This document shows, piece after piece, positions 24,800 through 33,110 of a DNA stretch of 64,000 bases. Under the pieces are notes generated by a model. The model saw only the letters and a list, made by a program, of their open reading frames with translations, had not been told where the DNA came from and did no database searches. Numbering within the stretch: position 1 is the stretch's first letter; each line of letters begins with the position of its first letter. Source of the stretch: Leifsonia sp. AG29 (GTDB taxonomy: Bacteria; Actinomycetota; Actinomycetes; Actinomycetales; Microbacteriaceae); assembly GCF_009765225.1 (NCBI RefSeq), contig NZ_VMSF01000001.1, forward strand, positions 2,108,001-2,172,000, given 5' to 3'. The position numbers were made by a program, and so were the translations under genes.

Positions 24800-25384
24800 G
24801 TGCCACTGGATTTCACCGCCATCGACTTCGAGACCGCGAACTCCTCCGCCGCGTCGGCGTGCTCGGTCGGGTTGATCAAGGTGAGGGACGGCAAGGTGGT
24901 GGACCGCGCGGGCTGGCTGATCCAGCCGCCGCCCGGTCACGACCAGTTCCAGGAATGGAATGTCCGCATCCACGGCATTCAGCCGCAGGACGTCGTCGGG
25001 GCGATGGGGTGGGTCGAGCAGCTCGCCGACCTGGTCGAGTTCGCCGAGGACGACCACCTGGTGGCGCACAACGCGGGCTTCGACATGGGCGTGATCCGCG
25101 CCGCGTGCGCGGCGACGATGGTGTCGTGCCCGGAGTACGCGTATCTGTGCAGCCTCCAGGTCGCGCGCCGCACCTACCACCTGGAGTCGTACCGGCTCCC
25201 GGTCGCGGCGATGGCCGCCGGCTTCGACGACTTCCACCACCACGACGCGCTCGCCGACGCGGAGGCCTGCGCCGCGATCGTCATCCACGCCGCGAAGCGT
25301 CACGAGGCCGCCACGGTCGCCGATCTCGCGGCGCTGACGGGCGCACGCCTCGGCCGCATCGGCGCGCCCGCGTTCGCGGCCTGA
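24800..25384 (+). CDS. DEDDh 3'-5' exonuclease, DNA polymerase III epsilon-like
   Basis: 194 residues. The motifs are FTAIDFETAN (Exo I), LVAHNAGFDMGV (Exo II) and HHHDALADAEACA (Exo III), so the DEDDh catalytic set looks complete. Small stand-alone proteins of this type act in DNA repair or RNA end trimming; which one is unknown. The GTG start is supported by CAGCAT exactly six bases upstream (leaderless pattern). Confidence 0.9.
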   Translation: MPLDFTAIDFETANSSAASACSVGLIKVRDGKVVDRAGWLIQPPPGHDQFQEWNVRIHGIQPQDVVGAMGWVEQLADLVEFAEDDHLVAHNAGFDMGVIRAACAATMVSCPEYAYLCSLQVARRTYHLESYRLPVAAMAAGFDDFHHHDALADAEACAAIVIHAAKRHEAATVADLAALTGARLGRIGAPAFAA

Positions 25385-25485
25385 CCACTCCTCCCCCGAG
25401 TTCTCCGGCCAGTCCGACCCCGCGCGTTCGGAGGGCCCGCGGCGCGCGTCCGGGCAGTGTCGGCGGCCCCTGACAGACTGACCGC

Positions 25486-26904
25486 ATGGACATCCTCGCC
25501 CTGCTCCTCGGCCTCCTGATCGGCCTCGTCGTCGGTGCCGCGGGCGCCGGTCTCGCCGTCGTCGCGCTGCTGCGCTCCCGGTCCGCGGCCGAGCCCGCCG
25601 AGCCGGCCATCGACCCGGCGGTCGTCGCGGCCCGGCACGCGGCCGAACTCGCCGAGGTGCGGGCTGCTGAGGCAGCTGTGCAGGCCGAGATCCGCGCCGA
25701 CCTCGCCGCCGCGTCCGCCCGCGTCGATGCGCTTCAGGCCCAGCTCCGTGATGCGCAGCAGCTGCAGCGAGAGACCGTCGAGCGCCACCGGGCCGAGCTG
25801 GAGGCGCAGCAGCAGCGCGAACGCGCCGAGAGCAAGGTACTGCAGGCCCTCGCCCCCGTGCGCGAGAGCCTGACCGACATGCAGCGCAAGGTGGTCGAGC
25901 TCGAGCAGCAGCGGAACCAGCAGCACGGTCAGCTGACCCAGCAGCTCCGCACGGCTGCCGAATCCGAGGAGAGGCTCCGCAGCACGGCCGAGGCGCTGGC
26001 GTCCGCGCTCCGTTCGAACAGCACCCGCGGCGTGTGGGGCGAGGCCCAGCTCCGCAGCGTCGTCGAGGCGGCGGGCCTCATCGAGCGCGTCGACTTCGAC
26101 GTCCAGTCGAGCATCACGTCGGACTCCGGCGCGGGCCGTCCCGACATGATCGTGCACCTCCCGGGCGGCAAGAGCATCGCGCTCGACGCGAAGGTGCCGT
26201 TCAACGCCTACCTCGAGGCGAGCCAGATCCCGGCGACCGCGACGGGGTCCGAAGCCGCGCAGCGCACCGCGCTCCTCAAGCAGCACGTCAAGGCGGTGCG
26301 CGACCACATCACGACGCTCGGCAGCAAGGCCTACTGGACCGGCCTCGACTCCTCCCCCGAGCTCGTCATCGCCTTCATCCCGAGCGAGTCGCTGGTCTCG
26401 TCGGCGCTCGAGGCCGACCCGTCGATCATGGAGTTCGCCTTCGGGAAGCGGGTCGCCCTCGCCTCGCCGGTCACCCTCTGGTCGGTGCTCAAGACGGTCG
26501 CGTTCAGCTGGCAGCAGGATGTGCTCACGCAGGAGGCCAAGCAGCTGTTCGACCTGAGTCGCACGCTCTACACGCGTCTCTCGACGACCGCCTCCCACAT
26601 CGAGAAGCTCGGCCGGTCGCTCGAGCGCACCGTCAAGGACTACAACGGCTTCGTCGGCTCGCTCGAGCGCCAGGTCTTCCCGGCGGCGCGCAAGCTCAAC
26701 GCGCTCGACGAGTCCAAGGTCATCGGCGTGATCGAAGGCATCGAGGAGGCGCCCCGCGAGCTGACCGCGTACGAGCTCGTCAGCGAGCTCGAGCCGCGCG
26801 ACATGCACGGCATCGACAAGCTCGCCCTCGACGAGGTCGCCCGCGCCAAGGCGTCCCGTGAAGGCTCCGCCTCCGACGGCGAGGACGAGCGCGAGTCCGC
26901 CTGA
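25486..26904 (+). CDS. rmuC: RmuC-family DNA recombination protein
   Basis: 472 residues. An N-terminal membrane anchor (residues 3-30) is followed by a long coiled coil to about residue 170 and the RmuC nuclease-like domain (NSTRGVWGEAQLRSVVEAAGL, DMIVHLPGGKSIALDAKVP). RmuC limits recombination at inverted repeats in E. coli; it carries a restriction-endonuclease-like fold. CAGACT lies six bases before the ATG. It converges on glpX with a 28-base gap. Confidence 0.93.
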   Translation: MDILALLLGLLIGLVVGAAGAGLAVVALLRSRSAAEPAEPAIDPAVVAARHAAELAEVRAAEAAVQAEIRADLAAASARVDALQAQLRDAQQLQRETVERHRAELEAQQQRERAESKVLQALAPVRESLTDMQRKVVELEQQRNQQHGQLTQQLRTAAESEERLRSTAEALASALRSNSTRGVWGEAQLRSVVEAAGLIERVDFDVQSSITSDSGAGRPDMIVHLPGGKSIALDAKVPFNAYLEASQIPATATGSEAAQRTALLKQHVKAVRDHITTLGSKAYWTGLDSSPELVIAFIPSESLVSSALEADPSIMEFAFGKRVALASPVTLWSVLKTVAFSWQQDVLTQEAKQLFDLSRTLYTRLSTTASHIEKLGRSLERTVKDYNGFVGSLERQVFPAARKLNALDESKVIGVIEGIEEAPRELTAYELVSELEPRDMHGIDKLALDEVARAKASREGSASDGEDERESA

Positions 26905-26932
26905 CTCGATCAGAGCCGGATCGGTCGCCCGA

Positions 26933-27934
26933 TCAGAGCTGGTCGGGCGACAGCCACTTCTCGGCGAGGTGGTCGGCGACCACGCGACGGATGGTTCCCG
27001 ACTTCGAGCGGAGCACGATCGACTCGGTGCGGATGATCGGACCCTTCCGGCGCACGCCCTCCACCAAGCCGCCGTCGGTCACACCGGTCGCGACGAAGAA
27101 CGTGTTGTCGCCCTTCACCAGGTCGTCCGCGTCATAGATGCGGTCCATGTCCAGCCCGGCCGCCTCGCCCTGAGCGCGCTCGGCGTCGTCCTTCGGCGCC
27201 AGCTTTCCCTGCATGAATCCGCCGAGCGCCTTGATCGCCGCCGCCGTCGTGATCCCCTCCGGGCTGCCCCCGATGCCCACGCACATGTCGATGCGCGACT
27301 CGTACCGGGCGGCGTTGATGCCGCCCGCGACATCCCCGTCCAGCAGCAGTCGCGTGCCCGCCCCGGCCGCGCGGATCTCCTCGATCAGGCCCTCGTGCCG
27401 CGGGCGGTCCAGCACGGCCACGCGGATCTCCCCGACCGGCTTGCCCTTCGCCTTCGCGAGCTCGCGGATGTTCTCACCGATCGGCTGAGACAGGTCGACC
27501 ACGCCGCGACCCTCGGGGCCGGTCACGATCTTCGACATGTAGAAGACGCTGGATGCGTCGAGCATCGTCCCCCGATCGGACACCGCGATCACCGAGAGCG
27601 CGTTCTGGCGGCCGGCCGCCGTGAGCGAGGTGCCGTCGATCGGGTCCACCGCGATGTCGCAGGCCGGACCGCGGCCATTGCCGACGTGCTCCCCGTTGAA
27701 CAGCATCGGGGCGTTGTCCTTCTCGCCCTCGCCGATGACGATGAGGCCGTCGAAGTTCACCGTCCCGAGGAACTTGCGCATCGCATCGACCGCCGCGCCG
27801 TCGGCCGCGTTCTTGTCGCCGCGGCCGATCCACGGCGTCGCCCGGATCGCCGCCGCCTCCGTCGCCCTCACCAGCTCCATCGCCAGGTTCCGGTCCGGGT
27901 GCAGGAACAGTGTCGCGGTGTCGGTGCTGGTCAT
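26933..27934 (-). CDS. glpX: Class II fructose-1,6-bisphosphatase
   Basis: 333 residues, full length. Gluconeogenic hydrolysis of fructose 1,6-bisphosphate to fructose 6-phosphate. Metal and phosphate motifs seen: IGEGEKDNAPML, DIAVDPIDGTSLTA, the DGDVAGGINAA stretch and GIGGSPEGITTAAAIKALGG. The start is fixed by GGGAGGACCCACC upstream; the longer frame is spurious. It stands head-to-head with fructose-bisphosphate aldolase, so two adjacent steps of gluconeogenesis share a 177-base control region. Confidence 0.96.
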   Translation of the reverse strand: MTSTDTATLFLHPDRNLAMELVRATEAAAIRATPWIGRGDKNAADGAAVDAMRKFLGTVNFDGLIVIGEGEKDNAPMLFNGEHVGNGRGPACDIAVDPIDGTSLTAAGRQNALSVIAVSDRGTMLDASSVFYMSKIVTGPEGRGVVDLSQPIGENIRELAKAKGKPVGEIRVAVLDRPRHEGLIEEIRAAGAGTRLLLDGDVAGGINAARYESRIDMCVGIGGSPEGITTAAAIKALGGFMQGKLAPKDDAERAQGEAAGLDMDRIYDADDLVKGDNTFFVATGVTDGGLVEGVRRKGPIIRTESIVLRSKSGTIRRVVADHLAEKWLSPDQL

Positions 27935-28111
27935 GGTGGGTCCTCCCGGACGGAATTCGACATCGCCGCCGGCCTGACGGCTTCGCAGCCAGTGTATCGG
28001 CGCATGGATTCCGCGCCACGGACGGTCGGAGCAGCCCGGACCGGCCCCCGGCCGCCCGAGGCGGCGTCGGTATGATGAACGCGTTCGACACCCCGATCCC
28101 AAGGAGCTGCA

Positions 28112-29140
28112 ATGCCCATCGCCACGCCGGACCAGTACGCAGAGATGCTCGACAGAGCGAAGGCCGGCGGCTTCGCCTACCCCGCGTTCAACGTTTCGTC
28201 GTCGCAGACGATCAACGCCGTCCTGCAGGGTCTGACCGAGGCCGGCAGCGACGGCATCATCCAGGTCACGACCGGGGGCGCCGACTACTTCGCCGGCCAG
28301 TCCGTCAAGGCCCGGGCGACCGGTGCGCTCGCGTTCGCCCGATTCGCCACGGAGGTCGCGAAGAACTACCCCATCACCGTCGCCCTGCACACCGACCACT
28401 GCCCGAAGAACGCGCTCGAGGACTTCGTGCTCCCGCTCATCGCCGCCTCCGAGGAGGAGGTGAAGGCCGGGCGCAACCCGATCTTCCAGTCCCACATGTG
28501 GGACGGCTCCGCGGTTCCGCTCGCCGAGAACCTCGAGATCGCGAAGGACATGATCAAGCGGACGAAGGCCATCAACGCCATCCTCGAGGTCGAGATCGGC
28601 GTCGTCGGCGGCGAGGAGGACGGCGTCCGCCACGAAGGGTCGAACGAGGCGCTCTACACCACCCTCGGCGATGTCGAGCAGGCGGTCGAGGCCCTCGGCC
28701 TGGGCGAGAACGGCCGCTACATGGCCGCCCTGACCTTCGGCAACGTGCACGGCGTCTACAAGCCGGGCAACGTGAAGCTGCGCCCGGAGCTCCTCAAGGA
28801 GATCCAGGACGGCCTCGCGGCCAAGTACGGCACGGGTCCGAAGCCGCTCGACCTGGTCTTCCACGGCGGGTCCGGGTCGACCGACGAGGAGATCGCCGAG
28901 GCCGTCCGCAACGGTGTCGTGAAGATGAACATCGACACGGACACCCAGTACGCGTTCACCCGCTCCATCGCGGGCTACATGTTCCAGAACTACGACGGCG
29001 TGCTCAAGGTCGACGGCGAGGTCGGCAACAAGAAGCTCTACGACCCGCGCGCGTGGGGCAAGGTGGCCGAGTCCGCCATGGCGAAGCGCGTCATCGAGGC
29101 GACCCAGCAGCTGGGATCCGCCGGACACTCGGGCAAGTAG
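28112..29140 (+). CDS. fbaA: Class II fructose-bisphosphate aldolase
   Basis: 342 residues, full length, zinc-dependent. Interconverts fructose 1,6-bisphosphate with dihydroxyacetone phosphate and glyceraldehyde 3-phosphate. Zinc and substrate motifs are HTDHCPK and FHGGSGSTDEEI; NMDTDTQ-type residues appear as NIDTDTQYAFT. AAGGAGCTGCA before the ATG is a strong ribosome site. Divergent from glpX; followed at once by a strong terminator. Confidence 0.97.
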   Translation: MPIATPDQYAEMLDRAKAGGFAYPAFNVSSSQTINAVLQGLTEAGSDGIIQVTTGGADYFAGQSVKARATGALAFARFATEVAKNYPITVALHTDHCPKNALEDFVLPLIAASEEEVKAGRNPIFQSHMWDGSAVPLAENLEIAKDMIKRTKAINAILEVEIGVVGGEEDGVRHEGSNEALYTTLGDVEQAVEALGLGENGRYMAALTFGNVHGVYKPGNVKLRPELLKEIQDGLAAKYGTGPKPLDLVFHGGSGSTDEEIAEAVRNGVVKMNIDTDTQYAFTRSIAGYMFQNYDGVLKVDGEVGNKKLYDPRAWGKVAESAMAKRVIEATQQLGSAGHSGK

Positions 29141-29145
29141 TCGAC

Positions 29146-29173
29146 GGTGGCGGCGGGGACCCCCGCCGCCACC
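29146..29173 (+). terminator. Terminator hairpin after the aldolase gene
   Basis: GGTGGCGGCGGGG (29146-29158) pairs perfectly with CCCCGCCGCCACC (29161-29173), five bases after the stop codon. There is no T-tract, as is common in actinobacteria, and the next gene starts 32 bases on. Confidence 0.7.
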
Positions 29174-29205
29174 CGCCCAGGGGCGACAGAAGAGGGGGCG
29201 GCCTG

Positions 29206-29793
29206 ATGGCCGACGAGCAACCGCAGCCGAACGACCGGCCGCGGCCGCAGTACGGGGAGCTCGCGCCTCCGGGATGGGTGTGGCGTCCCCCGGCGGATCA
29301 GCACCGCCTCGACACCGACCGGCCGCTGCCCGACTCGGCGCCGGCCGGACCGGACTATCCGCCGGCGCACCCGGGTGCGACGGGAGCCCGGCCGCCCGTG
29401 ACCGGATCGACGGGTAACTGGAACCTCACGCTCACGATCCTGCTGATCGTGTTCGGCTTCTTCGGGATGTCGTACTCGGTGATCCTCTTCCAGGCCGTGG
29501 TTCCCTCCATCCAGTTCCTGTACACGCAGAACCACCTCGGAAGCTACTCGCCGCCCGGATACGTCGGCGCCATCGTGACGGCCGGATCGATCGCGATGGC
29601 CCTCATCTGGATCGTCTCGACGGCGATCTCGGTCACGCTCCTCGCGCGACGCCGGCTGGCGTTCTACGTTCCCCTGATCGCCGGCGTGCTCGCCTTCGTG
29701 CTCGTCATCGCGCTGACCGGTCTCGTCGCGGCGTCCGACCCCACCCTGATGGAGCTGTACCGGCAGGGGACGGTGCCGCCGACCACACCCTAG
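29206..29793 (+). CDS. DUF6264-like membrane protein
   Basis: 195 residues. A Pro-rich cytoplasmic N terminus of about 70 residues contains the PRPQYGELAPPGW motif typical of this Microbacteriaceae family; three hydrophobic segments follow (about 74-98, 118-140, 147-172). No enzyme motif. The ATG follows AGAGGGGGCG; the longer in-frame opening belongs to shadow sequence of the aldolase gene. Function unknown. Confidence 0.8.
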   Translation: MADEQPQPNDRPRPQYGELAPPGWVWRPPADQHRLDTDRPLPDSAPAGPDYPPAHPGATGARPPVTGSTGNWNLTLTILLIVFGFFGMSYSVILFQAVVPSIQFLYTQNHLGSYSPPGYVGAIVTAGSIAMALIWIVSTAISVTLLARRRLAFYVPLIAGVLAFVLVIALTGLVAASDPTLMELYRQGTVPPTTP

Positions 29794-29830
29794 CGGGCCG
29801 GCGGCAGCGGCCGGCGACCTCGACCGTCGC

Positions 29831-30700
29831 TCAGGCCGCGGCTCGGTCCCGCGCCTCGGCGAGGCCGTCCGCGAGCGGTGTCGTCGGCCGCCCGAGCAGG
29901 CGGCTGAGCGTGCCGTCCGTGTCGGCGAGCGCGCCCTCCCGGATGTTGCCGTCGAGGGCGACGACGAAGCCAACCGTTGCCTCGTCGAGACCGGCGCCCC
30001 GGAGGATCTCCGCGTGCTCCTCCGGCGTCACCGACCGATGGACCACCGGGCGTCCGACGAGCGCCGAGAGAGCGTCGGCGAGGTCGGCGAACGTCCAGGC
30101 CGCGTCGCCCGCGAGCTCGTAGACCGCGCCCTCGTGCCCGGGCGTCGTGAGCACGACGGCCGCGGCCTCCGCATAGTCCTTGCGGGAGGCGCTGGCCACC
30201 CGCCCGTCGCCGGTGCTCGAGACGACCTCACCGGTCGCGGCAGCGGTATCGAGCTGCCCGACGTAGTTCTCCGTGTACCAGTTGTTCCGGAGGATGGTCA
30301 CGGGGAGGCCCGAAGCAGCCAGCAGCCGCTCGGTCTCGGCGTGCTCCGGCGCGAGGACGAGGTCCGTGTCGGTCGCGTGCGGCGCGCTCGTGTACACGAT
30401 CCTGCCCACCCCGGCGGCCACGGCCGCCTCGATGGCGTTGCGATGCTGCGGGATGCGGTTGCCGACCTCCGAACCGGAGACGAGAAGCAGCTCGTCGGCG
30501 CCTTCGAACGCGCGGAGGAGCGTCTCGGGCCGCTCGAAGTCGATCACGGCCGTCTCCACACCGAGGGAGGCGAGAGAGGCGAGCCGGTCCGCGGATCGGC
30601 CGAGGGCGCGGATCCGGGAGGCGGGAACGCCCCGCTCGAGCAGGTGGTCGACGACGAGGCGTCCGAGCTGGCCGGTGGCCCCGGTGACGGCGATGGTCAT
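29831..30700 (-). CDS. NmrA/QorB-like NAD(P)H:quinone oxidoreductase
   Basis: 289-residue atypical short-chain dehydrogenase. The Rossmann motif AVTGATGQLGRLV is at residues 4-16, followed by RNNWYTENY and HRSVTPEEHAEILRGAG typical of the QorB/NmrA-like group, which reduces quinones with NADPH. GAAAGGAACAACC precedes the ATG. It diverges from an HxlR-type regulator across 92 bases, as DUF24/HxlR redox sensors often do with quinone reductases, so induction by quinone or oxidative stress is likely. Confidence 0.88.
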   Translation of the reverse strand: MTIAVTGATGQLGRLVVDHLLERGVPASRIRALGRSADRLASLASLGVETAVIDFERPETLLRAFEGADELLLVSGSEVGNRIPQHRNAIEAAVAAGVGRIVYTSAPHATDTDLVLAPEHAETERLLAASGLPVTILRNNWYTENYVGQLDTAAATGEVVSSTGDGRVASASRKDYAEAAAVVLTTPGHEGAVYELAGDAAWTFADLADALSALVGRPVVHRSVTPEEHAEILRGAGLDEATVGFVVALDGNIREGALADTDGTLSRLLGRPTTPLADGLAEARDRAAA

Positions 30701-30779
30701 GGTTGTTCCTTTCGGTCGGTCACCGGGTCGAACCCGGGGAGCCTCCACAACCTTCCCGGCGGGAGGTACCCACTTTTCG

Positions 30780-30792
30780 GTAAGTTACGTAC
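30780..30792 (+). promoter_or_regulatory. Leaderless promoter and overlapping palindrome of the HxlR-PP2C gene
   Basis: TAAGTT (30781-30786) is a TANNNT -10 ending exactly six bases before the ATG, which puts transcription start at the start codon. The palindrome GTAAGTTAC (30780-30788) covers this -10. GTA-TAC-type palindromes are what HxlR/DUF24 regulators often bind, so autorepression and control of the divergent reductase are plausible. Confidence 0.6.
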
Positions 30793-31974
30793 ATGCAAGA
30801 CGGTTTCGGCTCCCTGAACGGCTACGGCTTCACCGATGGCGTGCTCCCGTCCGCGTGCCCGAGTCGGATCGTGCTGAACCACGTCACGAGCACTTGGGGT
30901 GTGCTCGTGCTCGTCGCCCTCTCCCAGAGCGAGCTGCGCTGGGGCGAGCTGCGCCGCACCGTGCAGGGCATCAGCGAGAAGATGCTCGCTCAGACGCTCC
31001 GGACGCTCGAGAAGGACGGCTTCGTGCTGCGGACCGCCCAGCCGACCGTCCCTCCCCGGGTCGACTACAGCCTGACCGAGCGGGGGCGAGAGCTCACCGA
31101 GCACCTCCTCCCCCTGATGCGGTGGATCGCGGAGAACGCCGACGACATCCTCGCCCCGAACGACGCCGCGCCGGCACCGCTCGGCTTCGTCACCGGCCAC
31201 GCCTCCGCCACGGGGGTTCACCGCGAGGGCAACGAGGACTCGGTGTACACCTCACCCTGGTCGGCGTTCGTCGCCGACGGCGTCGGCGGACACGCAGCCG
31301 GCGAGGTCGCCTCGGCGACGGTGACGATCCGGCTCGCCGCCATGCTCGACGCGACGGAGGGACGGATCTCGGGTGAGGAGCGGCTGCGCGAGCTCATCGC
31401 GGTCGCCAACGCCGATCTCGCTCTGCGGGCCCGATTCGACCCCTCCCTCGACGGCATGGCGACGACGCTGGTCGGTCTCTTCTCCGACGGTAAGCAGACC
31501 TTCGTGGCGCACACCGGCGATTCCCGGGCGTACCGCCTCCGCTCCGGGAAGCTTGAGCTCGTCACCCGCGACGACTCGCTCGTGCAGGAGCTGGTCTCCT
31601 CGGGCGCACTCCAGGAGGCCGACGTGCGGCGTCACCCGCTCCGGTCGGTCGTGACGCACGTCCTCGGCGGTGCGGCGGACGATGCCCGCGCCGTGCACTT
31701 GACCGCTGCTCCCGCCCGCAGGGGCGACCGCTGGCTTCTCGCCAGCGACGGGCTGACCGACTACGTGCCGCCACCGGTGATCGCAGACGCGCTCACCGGC
31801 GGGACGGCACAGGAAGCCGCCGAGCGCTTGCTCGCGGAAGCCCTCCGTTACGACGCGCGCGACAACGTCTCGGTCGTCGTGGCCGATGTTGTCTCCCATA
31901 GGGAGGCTCCCGCATACTCCCCGGCGTTCGGAGGCTCCGCCGCTGCGGACCCAGCATCGTCGCGCGAGCTCTAG
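30793..31974 (+). CDS. HxlR-type redox regulator fused to a PP2C protein phosphatase
   Basis: One uninterrupted 393-residue frame with two domains. Residues 20-122 are an HxlR/DUF24 winged helix (CPSRIVLNHVTSTWGVLVL, LRWGELRRTVQGISEKML, DYSLTERG) with the conserved N-terminal cysteine C22 used for thiol sensing in this family. Residues 130-368 are a PP2C/Stp-type phosphatase with HREGNEDS (D149), VADGVGGHAAGE (D162), HTGDSRAYRLR, LLASDGLTD (D319) and DARDNVSVVV (D357), so the metal site looks intact. There is no membrane segment. It diverges from a QorB-like reductase. A DNA-binding sensor that also dephosphorylates Ser/Thr would link redox and kinase signalling; I do not know this fusion from characterised proteins. 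Confidence 0.88.
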   Translation: MQDGFGSLNGYGFTDGVLPSACPSRIVLNHVTSTWGVLVLVALSQSELRWGELRRTVQGISEKMLAQTLRTLEKDGFVLRTAQPTVPPRVDYSLTERGRELTEHLLPLMRWIAENADDILAPNDAAPAPLGFVTGHASATGVHREGNEDSVYTSPWSAFVADGVGGHAAGEVASATVTIRLAAMLDATEGRISGEERLRELIAVANADLALRARFDPSLDGMATTLVGLFSDGKQTFVAHTGDSRAYRLRSGKLELVTRDDSLVQELVSSGALQEADVRRHPLRSVVTHVLGGAADDARAVHLTAAPARRGDRWLLASDGLTDYVPPPVIADALTGGTAQEAAERLLAEALRYDARDNVSVVVADVVSHREAPAYSPAFGGSAAADPASSREL

Positions 31975-31990
31975 GCCCAGCGGCGCCGGC

Positions 31991-33064
31991 TCAGCGGCCG
32001 CGGCCGCCGAGGGCGCGGGCGTCCTGCTTGCCGGTGACGTCTTTGCGGAGCTCCTTCGGCAGGGAGAACATGAGGTCCTCCTCCGCCGTCTTCACCTCGG
32101 CGACGTCGGCGTAGCCCGCGTCGGCGAGGTCGGACAGCACCTCCTGGACGAGGACCTCGGGCACGGAGGCGCCGCTCGTCACACCGACCGTCTCGACGCC
32201 GTCGAGCCACTCCTGCCGGATCTCGTTGGCGTAGTCGACCCGGTACGCGGCCTTCGCTCGGTACTCGAGAGCCACCTCCACCAGGCGGACCGAGTTGGAG
32301 GAGTTCGCGGAACCGACGACGATCACGAGGTCGGCCTGCTCGGCGACCTTCTTGATGGCGACCTGGCGGTTCTGCGTGGCGTAGCAGATGTCGTCGCTGG
32401 GCGGATCCTGGAGGTTCGGGAAGCGCTCGCGCAGGCGTCGCACCGTCTCCATCGTCTCGTCGACGGACAGCGTGGTCTGCGACAGCCAGACGACCTTGTC
32501 GGGGTCGCGCACCACGACGCTGTCGACGTCGCCCGGGCCGTTGACGAGGGTTACGTGGTCGGGCGCCTCACCGGCGGTGCCCTCGACCTCCTCGTGGCCG
32601 GCGTGACCGATCAGGAGGATCTCGAAGTCGTCGCGGGCGAAGCGCACGGCCTCGCGGTGCACCTTGGTCACGAGCGGGCACGTGGCGTCGATCGCCTGGA
32701 GGCCCCGCTCCGCCGCGGAGTTCACGACTGCCGGCGAGACGCCGTGCGCCGAGAACACGACGTGGGCGCCGGGCGGGACCTCGTCGACCTCGTCGACGAA
32801 GATGGCGCCCTGCTGCTCGAGCTCCGACACGACGTGGACGTTGTGGACGATCTGCTTGCGCACGTAGACGGGCGCGCCGTAGAGGTCGAGCGCCTTCTCG
32901 ACTGCGACGACCGCGCGGTCCACGCCGGCGCAGTAACCGCGCGGGGCGGCGAGCAGCACCCGCTTGTGTCCGACGACCGGGTTATCCTGAAGCCGACCTC
33001 GCGAGCCCGGCTCACGGCGCACCGGAATCCGCGGCATCGGGAGGCTGATGGTTGCGTCGCTCAC
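31991..33064 (-). CDS. ispH: 4-hydroxy-3-methylbut-2-enyl diphosphate reductase
   Basis: 357 residues; last step of the MEP isoprenoid pathway, making IPP and DMAPP on a 4Fe-4S cluster. The cluster cysteines appear in [10 protein letters not shown] (C45), DATCPLV and [11 protein letters not shown]; substrate-binding HGV, the TQTTLS-type stretch ([10 protein letters not shown]) and SANSSNS are present. The GTG start is supported by TAGGAT exactly six bases upstream (leaderless). It is divergent from xseA, a common actinobacterial arrangement. Confidence 0.96.
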   Translation of the reverse strand: MSDATISLPMPRIPVRREPGSRGRLQDNPVVGHKRVLLAAPRGYCAGVDRAVVAVEKALDLYGAPVYVRKQIVHNVHVVSELEQQGAIFVDEVDEVPPGAHVVFSAHGVSPAVVNSAAERGLQAIDATCPLVTKVHREAVRFARDDFEILLIGHAGHEEVEGTAGEAPDHVTLVNGPGDVDSVVVRDPDKVVWLSQTTLSVDETMETVRRLRERFPNLQDPPSDDICYATQNRQVAIKKVAEQADLVIVVGSANSSNSVRLVEVALEYRAKAAYRVDYANEIRQEWLDGVETVGVTSGASVPEVLVQEVLSDLADAGYADVAEVKTAEEDLMFSLPKELRKDVTGKQDARALGGRGR

Positions 33065-33110
33065 CCTTCGATCCTACGTGAGCGCACTGGACGGTGAATG
33101 GGAGGTGCCG

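Noticed and set aside
26933-29128. A 731-residue frame extending glpX across the aldolase gene
   Set aside because: The upstream half is the antisense of the aldolase gene; glpX has a strong ribosome site at its normal start.
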